From: Oscillospiraceae bacterium
Lineage (GTDB): Bacteria > Bacillota > Clostridia > Oscillospirales > Ruminococcaceae
Assembly (NCBI GenBank): GCA_022800935.1
Contig: JAAWRH010000031.1
Location: forward strand, 1 to 45,866
Direction: 5' to 3'
DNA: 45,866 nucleotides
A program made the translations under genes and the position numbers. The notes under the pieces are model-generated. The model worked only from the letters and a program-made list of their open reading frames with translations. It was not told the origin of the DNA and did no database searches. Below, in pieces: positions 1 through 6,957 of this stretch (position 1 is the stretch's first letter; each line of letters begins with the position of its first letter).

Positions 1-1
1 A

Positions 2-86
2 TGGTGGGAGCGGGTGGATTCGAACCACCGAAGTCGAAGACAACAGATTTACAGTCTGCCCCCTTTGGCCACTCGGGAACACTCCC
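2..86 (-). tRNA. tRNA-Tyr (anticodon GTA)
   Basis: On the minus strand the sequence folds as a class II tRNA with a long variable arm. The 7-bp acceptor stem pairs 80-86 with 6-12, and CCA is encoded at 2-4. The anticodon loop reads CTGTAAA, giving GTA, which decodes tyrosine. It is the last gene of a three-tRNA cluster (Pro, Thr, Tyr) read leftward. Confidence 0.96.
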
Positions 87-105
87 ATATGAAATTTTGG
101 AAAAG

Positions 106-178
106 AGCTGGTGGACGGACTTGAACCCCCGACCTGCTGATTACAAATCAGCTGCTCTACCAACTGAGCTACACCAGC
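106..178 (-). tRNA. tRNA-Thr (anticodon TGT)
   Basis: A minus-strand cloverleaf with acceptor GCTGGTG paired to CACCAGC and anticodon stem GCTGA/TCAGC around loop TTTGTAA. The anticodon is TGT, so it decodes Thr ACA codons. No CCA is encoded. It lies about 20 nt upstream of tRNA-Tyr and is probably cotranscribed with it from the promoter at 220-248. Confidence 0.96.
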
Positions 179-219
179 ATATCAGCTTTAATCGCTGCTC
201 CGTCCAAACGACGGTCCCT

Positions 220-248
220 ATTATATCACGCTTTCTGGGTTTTGTCAA
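220..248 (-). promoter_or_regulatory. promoter for tRNA-Thr and tRNA-Tyr
   Basis: The minus strand shows a consensus sigma-A promoter: TTGACA at 248-243, a 17-nt spacer and TATAAT at 225-220. It sits about 40 nt upstream of the mature tRNA-Thr and downstream of the terminator-like hairpin behind tRNA-Pro, so Thr and Tyr have their own promoter. Confidence 0.85.
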
Positions 249-284
249 CTGCTTTTTCAGGATATTTTCTGCTTGGAGCTAAAT

Positions 285-315
285 TTTCAAAACCGTATAT
301 GATACGGTTTTGAAA
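285..315 (-). terminator. hairpin after tRNA-Pro
   Basis: A perfect 14-bp inverted repeat with a 3-nt loop (285-298 with 302-315) begins at the 3' end of tRNA-Pro on the minus strand. Its arms are A/T-rich at the base, so it can act as an intrinsic terminator or as a processing hairpin. Confidence 0.7.
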
Positions 316-389
316 TCGAGGCGACAGGACTCGAACCTGCGGCATCTTGGTCCCAAACCAAGCACTCTACCAAACTGAGCTACGCCTCG
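316..389 (-). tRNA. tRNA-Pro (anticodon TGG)
   Basis: A minus-strand cloverleaf with acceptor CGAGGCG/CGCCTCG and discriminator A. The anticodon stem CTTGG/CCAAG surrounds loop TTTGGGA, so the anticodon is TGG, which decodes proline CCA codons. No CCA tail is encoded. Confidence 0.96.
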
Positions 390-415
390 ATAACCGTATG
401 GATTCAGTGCAATCT

Positions 416-444
416 ATTATATTCCATATCCACTTTTTTGTCAA
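416..444 (-). promoter_or_regulatory. promoter for tRNA-Pro
   Basis: On the minus strand TTGACA (444-439), a 17-nt spacer and TATAAT (421-416) form a consensus promoter whose start point would fall about 20 nt upstream of tRNA-Pro. It resembles the second promoter at 220-248. Confidence 0.85.
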
Positions 445-528
445 TCAAAAATTTCCCCAAGCTGTCTGCCTTATGAAGGGAACCGCCCCGTTCCGGGTTG
501 GCGGGCGGCTCCCCTTCAAAACAGTCTT

Positions 529-1710
529 CTATTTGTGGTTGGTCAGATATTTCTCCGCCGTAAAGGCGTACAGCGCCGCGCCGATGGGCAGCGCGTCCTC
601 GTCCACCACCATCTTTGGATGGTGCATGGAAAATTCGTGGCCCTGCTCCTTACTCCCCGCGCCCAGGTGCAGGAAGGCGGTGGGAATCTGCGCCGCCACT
701 GCTGTAAAGTCCTCTGTCCCATTAGAAACCGGTATCACGTGGACCTTTTCCGGCGAAAGCAGCTCCGCACAGTATCCGCCGATTTCATCGCTCAACTCCC
801 GATCGTTGACCATGGGCGGCATTCCGTAGACATATTCCACCTCCGCCTCACCCCGGAAGGTTTTCGCGGTTCCCTCCGCAATCTCCTTGATCCGCCGCTT
901 CATAAATGCGCGGGTCTCATGGGTGGCGGCCCGACAGGAGCACTCCAGGACGGCTTCCCCTGCCAGAGTGTTGCAGGTGGTTCCTCCGTGGATTGTCCCC
1001 ACAATCAGAACCGCAGGCTGCATGGAGTTAATCTCCCTTGCCAGTATCTCCTGAAGGGCGATGACAATGTGGGCGGCGATGGTAATGGCATCCACACCGG
1101 CTTCCGGGGTACTGCCATGGGCGGCCCGTCCCCTGACGCGGATAGTCACGGCATCTCCGGAGAAATTCGCCGGTCCATTGGCATAGAAAACCTCGCCGGT
1201 TTTGCTGGTCTCGTTCCCCACCATAACGTGCAGGCCCATCCCGGCATCTACCTTTGGATTTTCCAGAATCCCGGCCTGTATCATATCCACCGCACCGCCC
1301 AAAAGCTCTTCGGCAGGCTGGAACATGAATTTGACGGCGCCCTCCAGCCGGTCCTCCTGCTCCTTGAGCATTTTGGCCGCCGCCAAAAGCATGGCGGTGT
1401 GGCAGTCGTGTCCGCAGGAGTGGCAGTGTCCGTTTTTGGCGGCAAAGGGCAAGCCGGTTTCCTCTGCCATGGGCAGGGCGTCCATATCGCCCCGCAGCAA
1501 AAACACCTTTCCACCCTTCCCCGCCGTGCAGGTGACGCCTGCCTTTCCAACCCGCCGGGGCTGGTATCCATAGGAGGAAAGCTGTTCCATTACAAAGGCC
1601 ACGGTTTTCTCAAGCTCAAATCCAATCTCCGCGTACCTGTGGATGGCGCGCCGGTTGGCGATGATTTCTTCGCGGAGCTGTTTTGCGCGGGACATATAAT
1701 CAAATCTCAT
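529..1710 (-). CDS. M20-family amidohydrolase (N-acyl amino acid / hippurate hydrolase type)
   Basis: This 393-residue zinc-dependent hydrolase belongs to the M20D group, which removes acyl groups from N-acylated amino acids in the cytoplasm. Visible motifs are RGDMDALP (about 73-80), the metal site HSCGHDCHT (97-105, where Ser replaces the usual Ala before Cys99), FQPAEE (130-135) with the catalytic and metal-binding glutamates, a GLH at 159-161, and a C-terminal HHP segment. Length is normal for the family. It starts 31 nt after a GltS-like carrier gene and shares its T-box leader, which reads a Trp codon. The substrate may therefore be an N-acylated or conjugated tryptophan or related aromatic compound. 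That is inference: the sequence shows only the enzyme family. Confidence 0.9.
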   Translation of the reverse strand: MRFDYMSRAKQLREEIIANRRAIHRYAEIGFELEKTVAFVMEQLSSYGYQPRRVGKAGVTCTAGKGGKVFLLRGDMDALPMAEETGLPFAAKNGHCHSCGHDCHTAMLLAAAKMLKEQEDRLEGAVKFMFQPAEELLGGAVDMIQAGILENPKVDAGMGLHVMVGNETSKTGEVFYANGPANFSGDAVTIRVRGRAAHGSTPEAGVDAITIAAHIVIALQEILAREINSMQPAVLIVGTIHGGTTCNTLAGEAVLECSCRAATHETRAFMKRRIKEIAEGTAKTFRGEAEVEYVYGMPPMVNDRELSDEIGGYCAELLSPEKVHVIPVSNGTEDFTAVAAQIPTAFLHLGAGSKEQGHEFSMHHPKMVVDEDALPIGAALYAFTAEKYLTNHK

Positions 1711-1741
1711 CTTTCTTGCATCCTCTCTATTATTTATCCCA

Positions 1742-2926
1742 TCAGGCGAAAATCATGGGGGCGATCATACCGGCCAGCACTACCGATACCACACTGACGG
1801 AAGCTACCCCCGCAATCAACATCTTCGGAAGGAACTGGTTGGTCAGGTTTTGAACCTCTGTCTCGGAAATACTTCCGTCCGCCGCCGCGCCGTTGACAAC
1901 CTCCATCGCCACGGCGTATGTCACCGGGTACCCCAGCATACAGGCCAGCCCCACCGCAGCGGACAGAAACGGGTCCCATTTGAACAGCATCCCCATTACC
2001 ACGGAAAGAGCCATAATTCCGACTGCTCCGATGAGCAGCATCCCAATCACCGGCAGCAGAATAGCCGCAAACTGGGAAAAAGTCATGGTCAGGAAGCTGG
2101 TGGCGCAGTAGGCATAGGTGGCCAGCAGCATCACGCCGTCGCCTCCCGCCAGCTTGAGGCTGTTTTTCTCTATCAGTCCGGTTGCCGATGCCAGCAGTCC
2201 CACGGCCAAATAACAGATGGTGGCGTTGATTCCCGTGAGATTGGCCAACGCCTGGGCAAGTGCCCCGGCAATGGCCAGCCGTGCAAAGTGAGCGGTGGAA
2301 TTGTTGAGGGATTTTGGCGTTGTGGGTATGAGGCGCAGATTTAGCTGTTTTCCGGATTTCAGGGGGTTCGCCCGGTGCATCCCCTTGGCGATATATTTCG
2401 CCGCGGATTTCCGCAGGCAGAAAGAGGCAATGGGAAGACCGACCAGGATCTGGATTGCCATAACAGAGGCGGTATATGCCGCGATATCCGGCCTTCCAGC
2501 GGCATTGGCAGTATCGCCGGAAATCATGGTGGCCACAATTCCCCCGGCAATGGGGGCAATGGCACTAAGGGCGTATTCCCTGCCGAAGATCAGCTGTCCC
2601 AGGGTAAAGCCCAGTACCACAATCCCCGCCACACCGGCCAGGGATACCAGGATGGTCCTCCACTCCTTCTTCAGTTCGTTTAGTTCTAGGGTGGAGCCCA
2701 GGTTGGTCAAAATCAGCGTCATACCGAAGGTGGGGATGATGGAGGACAATCCGGAAAGGTCTACCATATTTCCCGGAAAAAGCTTCAGCACACTGCCGAA
2801 CAGGATAAATGCCGTGATGGCGGTGATAAAGGTGGAGATGATGCCTTTTGTCTTCAGGGCGATATAATCGCCCACCGCAAAGGTGGCGGCGATGCAGGAA
2901 AAGGCGATAATGGGTGTGAAAGTCAT
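1742..2926 (-). CDS. GltS-like multi-spanning membrane carrier, probably amino acid related
   Basis: A 394-residue protein made almost entirely of hydrophobic helices (about ten or more membrane segments). The glycine-rich stretch PIAGGIVATMISGDTANAAG near 145-165 recalls the GGHGTGAA core of sodium/glutamate symporters, so the fold is probably that of the ESS/GltS-like carriers, but I cannot name the family with certainty. ATG 2926 has a strong GGAGGAAA ribosome site. It is the first gene behind the T-box leader at 3073-3398 and precedes the M20 hydrolase, so the pair looks like an import-and-hydrolyse unit induced by scarcity of charged tRNA-Trp. Substrate identity is inferred from the leader only. 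Confidence 0.75.
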   Translation of the reverse strand: MTFTPIIAFSCIAATFAVGDYIALKTKGIISTFITAITAFILFGSVLKLFPGNMVDLSGLSSIIPTFGMTLILTNLGSTLELNELKKEWRTILVSLAGVAGIVVLGFTLGQLIFGREYALSAIAPIAGGIVATMISGDTANAAGRPDIAAYTASVMAIQILVGLPIASFCLRKSAAKYIAKGMHRANPLKSGKQLNLRLIPTTPKSLNNSTAHFARLAIAGALAQALANLTGINATICYLAVGLLASATGLIEKNSLKLAGGDGVMLLATYAYCATSFLTMTFSQFAAILLPVIGMLLIGAVGIMALSVVMGMLFKWDPFLSAAVGLACMLGYPVTYAVAMEVVNGAAADGSISETEVQNLTNQFLPKMLIAGVASVSVVSVVLAGMIAPMIFA

Positions 2927-3072
2927 GGTTCGTTTCCTCCGGTTTCATAAAGTATTTTTTTGTTTTGGGTATAAGGCTGTCCTTACCCCTTCAGAGACCT
3001 GTGCTGGAAATGGGAAACCATCTGTTCATCTGCTGCCGCCCCCTTTCTGTTTTATTTTACTTGCGGAGAAAT

Positions 3073-3123
3073 AAAAAATGCTCTTGTCCCAGCCGTCGGC
3101 TTACGCCGGACTGGGACAAGAGC
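3073..3123 (-). terminator. T-box regulatory terminator
   Basis: GCTCTTGTCCCAG (minus strand, from 3123) pairs with CTGGGACAAGAGC, ending at 3080, and is followed by a run of T. This is the off-state hairpin of the T-box leader. Confidence 0.9.
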
Positions 3124-3398
3124 TTACACTCCTGCGGTGCCACCCAATTTGACAGGGAAAATCTTCTCTGCCCGCTTAATCCGTATGCGATGTTACGGAA
3201 TCCCCTGGTAACGGCGGAGATACTCCCGTCAGGCGCTACTGGGCGGCACAGCCGCTTTTCGTCCTGCCCTCATGAGTCCATTCCCTTTGGTATCCCGCCG
3301 CCGCGCTTTCACCTTCCGCGGCTCTCTGTAAGGGGGATTGTCTGGATGATGTCTTTTGCTCAAAGGTACTCTTCTCATTCAGCGGTTTATTCATTGTC
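3073..3398 (-). promoter_or_regulatory. T-box riboswitch, Trp (UGG) specifier
   Basis: On the minus strand, stem I pairs ATGAG with CTCAT and CCTTTG with CAAAGG. The internal loop between them holds AAGAGTA on one side and GAATGGA on the other, which places the specifier codon TGG at 3280-3278. The T-box sequence GGGTGGCACCGC lies at 3145-3134. The base after TGG in the bulge is C, which fits the discriminator G73 of bacterial tRNA-Trp. A strong terminator (13-bp stem, 3123-3080, then a T run) follows and ends about 150 nt before the carrier gene. In this family uncharged cognate tRNA stabilises the antiterminator and turns the genes on. The specifier reading comes from base pairing seen directly. 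Confidence 0.93.
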
Positions 3399-3401
3399 GT
3401 T

Positions 3402-3431
3402 ATTATATGCGATGACAGGGGACTTTGTCAA
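3402..3431 (-). promoter_or_regulatory. promoter of the T-box transcript
   Basis: TTGACA at 3431-3426 and TATAAT at 3407-3402 on the minus strand, spaced by 18 nt, sit just upstream of stem I of the T-box leader. Confidence 0.85.
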
Positions 3432-3486
3432 TAGCATTTTAAAAAAGCAATATATTGTAAAATATTTGTGCCCGGCAAAGGGGGAT

Positions 3487-3789
3487 TCACTCGACCCCCA
3501 GGGACGCTACTGTGTCCCGAATTCTCTGCCACTCCTCCAGGAGAATCTTCCGTTTTTCCCGGCCCGCATCGGTCAGGCGGTAGTATTTGCGCACCGGTCC
3601 GCCGGAGATGTCGCCCTTGTACCACTGGATCAGCTCATTGCGGCACATCTCCCGCAGCAGGGCGTAGATGGCGCTTTCCTGGGTGTCCGGAAAGCCCTCG
3701 TGGAGGATATGGAGCAGCTCGTACCCGTACTGGTCCTTCCCATCCAGCAGATGGAGCAGGCAGAGGGCTATCAAATCCTTTTTCAGCAT
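3487..3789 (-). CDS. PadR-family transcriptional regulator
   Basis: A 100-residue winged-helix regulator of the PadR family: an N-terminal KKDLIALCLLHLL-type helix, a GYELL segment, the wing region with GGPVRKYYRLT, and a short C-terminal dimer helix. I place the start at ATG 3789, preceded by GGGGGTGAT; longer upstream reading is not family-like. Its ATG overlaps the stop of the upstream membrane gene as ATGCTGA, which implies translational coupling. In this family PadR proteins commonly repress their own operon with a membrane sensor partner. The palindromes at 4537-4561 and 4630-4650 are the likely operators, though this is inferred. Confidence 0.92.
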   Translation of the reverse strand: MLKKDLIALCLLHLLDGKDQYGYELLHILHEGFPDTQESAIYALLREMCRNELIQWYKGDISGGPVRKYYRLTDAGREKRKILLEEWQRIRDTVASLGVE

Positions 3790-4520
3790 AACGACCAGAT
3801 CACCCCCGCTGTGCCTATTACAAAAGGCGGTATCATTTTTCTTTGTATCCAAGGAAGAATCGTGTCCGCATTGTCCAGTCTGGTCAAAAGGTCCATCCAA
3901 AGCAGGCATATAAACAGCACTGTAAACCCCATAATAGCCAGGGCCAGCCAGCGGCGGTGATACATCCGGCAGCGGATAAGCCCTGTCAGTGACACGATTA
4001 AGGCGATAATCGACGTGATGTAAGCGCAGCTGCGCAGAATCAGTGCGGCCTGTTCACCGCTCAGCTCCTGTGACCACATCGTGCTCCACATAAAAAAGGA
4101 GGATGCAATGGAAAGGGCGGCTGTCCCGATTACGGCGGGAACCAAATTGCGGCAGTTCTGGCGCTTCTCCCTTTTGGGCAGTATTCCCTTCCAAAAAGTG
4201 GCCAGCCCAACGGAAAAATAGAACAGAACATAGTTGAAAATCTCATACTCCCGCCATCTGCAAAACAAGCCGCAGAAGAAGTAAACGGAACACAGCCCCA
4301 GCAGGGCAAACACCGCCATCCAGTGGTAATATTCCTTTGCGGGCTTGATCTGCATGGAGGCGGCAAAGGGACTGCCCAGATGTTTCAGGAGGGCCTCCCC
4401 ATCTTCGGGCTGCGCCGCAACCAGCTCGGTGTAATCGGCGATGACGTCCTCCGCCTCGTCCGCGGGAAGCCGCCAGCGGGCCAGCCTGGAGAACCGGGAC
4501 AGATACATCTTTTTGTTCAT
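3783..4520 (-). CDS. HAAS/DUF1700-like membrane protein, PadR partner
   Basis: A 245-residue protein. Its N-terminal ~65 residues have the HAAS (DUF1700) pattern, with LPADEAEDVIADYTELV and a later LLKHLGSP, and are followed by five or six membrane segments. Proteins of this type pair with PadR regulators and are thought to sense envelope conditions. The start is ATG 4520 after GAAAGGAG; a TTG six codons upstream lies inside that ribosome site. Unusually the membrane gene comes first and padR second. The unit has two promoter-like sequences and repeated palindromes upstream. Confidence 0.8.
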   Translation of the reverse strand: MNKKMYLSRFSRLARWRLPADEAEDVIADYTELVAAQPEDGEALLKHLGSPFAASMQIKPAKEYYHWMAVFALLGLCSVYFFCGLFCRWREYEIFNYVLFYFSVGLATFWKGILPKREKRQNCRNLVPAVIGTAALSIASSFFMWSTMWSQELSGEQAALILRSCAYITSIIALIVSLTGLIRCRMYHRRWLALAIMGFTVLFICLLWMDLLTRLDNADTILPWIQRKMIPPFVIGTAGVIWSLC

Positions 4521-4536
4521 ATCGTCAGCTCCTTTC

Positions 4537-4595
4537 AACTACTGATAAAAATATAGTAGTTTGTGATAAAAATAACCTGACAAAAAATTTGTCAA
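4537..4595 (-). promoter_or_regulatory. proximal operator and second promoter of the HAAS-PadR unit
   Basis: An inverted repeat AACTACT / AGTAGTT (4537-4543 with 4555-4561) lies just upstream of the ribosome site. A possible promoter lies above it on the minus strand: TTGACA at 4595-4590, 17-nt spacer, TTTTTA at 4572-4567 (poor -10). Its -35 is part of another 7-bp inverted repeat, TGACAAA/TTTGTCA (4578-4594). Confidence 0.55.
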
Positions 4596-4629
4596 GGGAT
4601 ATCCAGTTCCTATATACCTTCTCCTAAAT

Positions 4630-4688
4630 CTACTGTAAAAAATACAGTAGTATGGTATCAGTATAATATGCCGCAATGGGTTTGTCAA
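4630..4688 (-). promoter_or_regulatory. main promoter with perfect palindromic operator, HAAS-PadR unit
   Basis: On the minus strand TTGACA (4688-4683), a 17-nt spacer and TATACT (4665-4660) are followed about 10 nt later by the perfect palindrome CTACTGTA-N5-TACAGTAG (4630-4650), positioned at the expected transcription start. The half-site CTACT recurs in the proximal repeat at 4537-4561, which suggests one repressor binding both, most simply PadR itself. Confidence 0.7.
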
Positions 4689-4741
4689 TAGGGTTATCTC
4701 AGAAAAAGCAAATTATTACAAAAAGTACATCCGTCAGACAA

Positions 4742-4790
4742 CAAAACAAGGGATGAAAAACGACATTTGCCGCTTTTCGTCCCTTGTTTT
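4742..4790 (-). terminator. intrinsic terminator after the DtxR-type gene
   Basis: AACAAGGGA-GAAAA pairs with TTTTCGTCCCTTGTT and is flanked by A/T runs on both sides. It sits right after the stop of the DtxR-type regulator and can terminate in either direction. Confidence 0.75.
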
Positions 4791-4815
4791 TTCATTTGAT
4801 GGAATGCTTCACTTC

Positions 4816-5202
4816 TCAGTGGGAATTTGCGGCCTTGTCCCGCGCGATGTGCTCCTTGATGCGGTCAAAGGTCTCCGGGCTGATGACGTGTTCGATGCGG
4901 CAGGCGTCCGCGGTGGCCGTCTTCTCCGCCACCCCCAGGTCCATCAGCCATTGGGAAATCACCTGGTGCCGCTCATAGATGCGCTCCGCAATCTCCCTGC
5001 CGGAACCGGTCAGCTCGATCCAGCCCTCCTTTTGGTCCATGGTGATGTAGCCGTTTTCCCGCAGCAGGCTCATGGCGCGGCTGACGCTGGGCTTGGAGAA
5101 ATCCAGCTTCATTGCAATGTCAATGGAACGGACATAGCCCTTTTCCTGCTTTAGAATCAAAATGGTTTCCAGATAATTTTCGCCGGATTCCTGCATTTTC
5201 AT
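4816..5202 (-). CDS. DtxR/MntR-family metal-dependent regulator
   Basis: A 128-residue member of the DtxR family without the C-terminal SH3-like domain. Residues 1-60 form the winged helix (ENYLETILIL, SIDIAMKLDFSKPSVSRAM), and the second half carries the metal-binding and dimer region (a RHQV helix, ACRIEHVIS). Such short forms act like MntR and control manganese or iron uptake; here the target genes are not adjacent, since feoAB lies over 20 kb away. ATG 5202 follows a purine-rich AAAGGGGG. A 27-bp palindrome covers the -10 box of its upstream promoter, consistent with autoregulation, but the motif differs from the classical MntR or DtxR boxes I know. Confidence 0.9.
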   Translation of the reverse strand: MKMQESGENYLETILILKQEKGYVRSIDIAMKLDFSKPSVSRAMSLLRENGYITMDQKEGWIELTGSGREIAERIYERHQVISQWLMDLGVAEKTATADACRIEHVISPETFDRIKEHIARDKAANSH

Positions 5203-5304
5203 GGCAGACGAGCCCCCTTTGTTCAGAAAAATCTGTTGTGAATGGTATAATTCGCCATGTTTTCCGGTTGCCCCGACAGGGGCGAGGAAAACGGCATCAA
5301 AGTC

Positions 5305-5354
5305 TATAATAGTCGCTTTGCGACTATTATACCATGAACATGCCTGTTAGACAA
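5305..5354 (-). promoter_or_regulatory. promoter with overlapping palindrome, DtxR-type gene
   Basis: The minus strand shows TTGTCT (5354-5349), a 17-nt spacer and TATAAT (5331-5326). The -10 box is one end of a perfect inverted repeat with 11-bp arms and a 5-nt loop (5305-5331, arm TATAATAGTCG). A protein bound there would block RNA polymerase. The leader to the start codon is about 115 nt. Confidence 0.65.
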
Positions 5355-5686
5355 CACTTTGGAAGAAATCGATCTGGGATTCCGGACAGGCTCCACAGGG
5401 TGCAATATCCCGCATACGGTGGCATTCTGCAAATTGGCAGAGAAAAAACCGCTTGGCCGGACCATCACGGCTAAGCGGTTTTTCCCTTGCCCTTCAGAGT
5501 CTCTTCAGTCTCTTCGGGCCCGGCGCGGATGGACCATGGTCTGTCGGAAGAATTGGAAAGTGTACAGAAGGTAGAGAAAATCTCTGATAAAGCTTGAGGT
5601 TTTGGATGGCAGGGCGTTTGGCAGCAGTTCCGGCCAAATAGATGCGCGGATTTATAGCTGCCATTCACCGGTTACGCTGATCTGTC
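5355..5686. other. intergenic region with one hairpin
   Basis: No convincing gene is seen. The only structure is a terminator-like inverted repeat at 5443-5483 (AAAACCGCTT-GCCG against CGGC-AAGCGGTTTTT) with T and A runs on both sides, separating the DtxR gene from the leftward XRE unit. Confidence 0.6.
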
Positions 5687-5911
5687 TCAGGGGTCCCTTA
5701 TGATGGTGACAGAACGGGGAAATGACTTCCAACCCAACCGCTGACCGCAGCGGTCGCAATAGGACTGATATTCCCGTTCCAGGGTGAGGCGGCATTGTGG
5801 GCAGACCGGATAGGTATTTCCGTCCCGGAACTGCCGGGCCGCGGTGACGGGCATGGGACGCCGAAAGGCTTCAGCTGAAATTTCAGGACGGCGTTTTTTA
5901 CTCACACTCAT
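5687..5911 (-). CDS. small zinc-ribbon-like protein
   Basis: A 74-residue basic protein with two cysteine pairs, CPQC (about 37-40) and CDRC (about 52-55), spaced as in a small zinc ribbon. Function unknown. ATG 5911 lies 2 nt after the stop of the XRE gene, so both are likely translated from one message. The first half (PVTAARQFRDG) has no motif I know. Confidence 0.6.
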   Translation of the reverse strand: MSVSKKRRPEISAEAFRRPMPVTAARQFRDGNTYPVCPQCRLTLEREYQSYCDRCGQRLGWKSFPRSVTIIRDP

Positions 5912-5913
5912 AG

Positions 5914-6141
5914 CTATAGCACAGCTCCAATCTCCGCAAGAGTAAATAGATCCTCAAGCTCCACTTCCAATGCATCGGTAATCCGCTTCAACTCCTTAAT
6001 CGTCGGATTTGCCGCTCCGTGCTCAATCCGGCGAAGGTATGAGGTGCTGATTTCACACTCCAGAGCGAGTTTTTCCTGAGTAAAACCCTTTCGTTTTCGC
6101 AGATTTACGATGCTTTCTCCGATTTCGGCATAAACTGACAT
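5914..6141 (-). CDS. XRE-family helix-turn-helix regulator
   Basis: A 75-residue single-domain Cro/CI-type DNA-binding protein. The helix-turn-helix covers residues 9-65 (LRKRKGFTQEKLALECEIS, then YLRRIEHGAANPTIKELKRI). Its ribosome site is a strong AAGGAGGG. It sits between a possible 60-codon gene upstream and the zinc-ribbon gene downstream, forming a tight minus-strand cluster. Nothing nearby indicates its target. Confidence 0.85.
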   Translation of the reverse strand: MSVYAEIGESIVNLRKRKGFTQEKLALECEISTSYLRRIEHGAANPTIKELKRITDALEVELEDLFTLAEIGAVL

Positions 6142-6153
6142 AAAAATCCCTCC

Positions 6154-6336
6154 TTAAGCCTCTAGCTTAGGAAAGATTTCCCAAATTTTCCAGACGATAT
6201 AAAGGCGGTTGCACGGTTTGCCTTTTCCCGGAAGAGGTTCGTTTGAGACCTGTTCAATACACCACGGCATACTACTCTTGTCCGGCGTGGGATAGAAGCC
6301 GGAATGAAAGCTGGGAAAATATGCTGCTTTTTTCAT
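6154..6336 (-). CDS. possible small protein of unknown function
   Basis: A 60-codon frame on the minus strand that ends 12 nt before the XRE start. It is Pro/Lys-rich and has no clear domain. Spacing and orientation fit a shared unit with the XRE and zinc-ribbon genes, but no good ribosome site is visible before its ATG, so it could be spurious or a remnant. Confidence 0.35.
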   Translation of the reverse strand: MKKAAYFPSFHSGFYPTPDKSSMPWCIEQVSNEPLPGKGKPCNRLYIVWKIWEIFPKLEA

Positions 6337-6883
6337 GGTTGATTAGAATGTTGTGCTTTTCACCGACACATAGCCGAGATAATCGAACCGTATTCGGTCC
6401 AATCTCTCCTAAGCTAAGAAGTTTTCTAAGTAGTCGATAACTGATAACAGACCCCGATATCTGCGCCGGATAGGTGCAGTCCCCCTTACCCCAAAAAACT
6501 GAAAAAGGGGATTTAACAGCTTTATCAGAGACTCTCCTAAATAATTATAGTACAAATGCCGGAAAAGCAAAAGGATATACAGGGAATATTGCACAAATAA
6601 TTAGTTACCTTTGCTTGACAGGGGGAAAACTCGACTTTTCGGGTCAGAAAAAGTGTATCTGTACCGTATTCCTAAAGTATGGCCCCAAAACGCCGAAAGC
6701 CCAAAAACAGCTCCAACGGTGCAAATGCTAGGTGTGGAGGAGCAGGCAGGCTGTCGCCTGGCAGGACTTCACAACGATGCAGATACGCTGTTGGAGCTGT
6801 TTTTGGGTGCTATGCTCTTGTCGGGCAAGGGTAAGTATTAAAATAATATATCCGGTGCGTTCACATCTCCTTTGTGAATTTGG
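6337..6883. other. A/T-rich intergenic stretch with long inverted repeat
   Basis: No credible gene. The main structure is an exact 18-bp inverted repeat (6700-6717 with 6790-6807) enclosing 72 nt that contain a smaller CAGGC/GCCTG hairpin around 6748-6762. It could be a structured RNA or a small inverted-repeat element. Confidence 0.6.
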
Positions 6884-6913
6884 TTGAAATTTTTTCCCTT
6901 TCGGGTATATACT
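6884..6913 (+). promoter_or_regulatory. promoter of the WG-repeat lipoprotein gene
   Basis: TTGAAA (6884-6889) and TATACT (6908-6913) are 18 nt apart, about 45 nt upstream of the start codon. Confidence 0.5.
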
Positions 6914-6957
6914 GGTTTTGTACATATGGATTCCGAAATAGGAAATAGAAAGGTTTG

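Noticed and set aside
535-1797. Long open frame on the plus strand (420 codons)
   Set aside because: It is the antisense shadow of the M20 hydrolase gene, has Pro/His/Gly-rich composition and no ribosome site.
4630-4650. BlaI/MecI-type operator
   Set aside because: The palindrome has a TACAGTA-like arm similar to such operators, but no BlaI-family gene is nearby and PadR is encoded in the same unit, so PadR is the simpler candidate.
6409-6731. Small frames on both strands (61 and 85 codons)
   Set aside because: No ribosome sites, no recognisable composition, and they overlap the inverted-repeat region.
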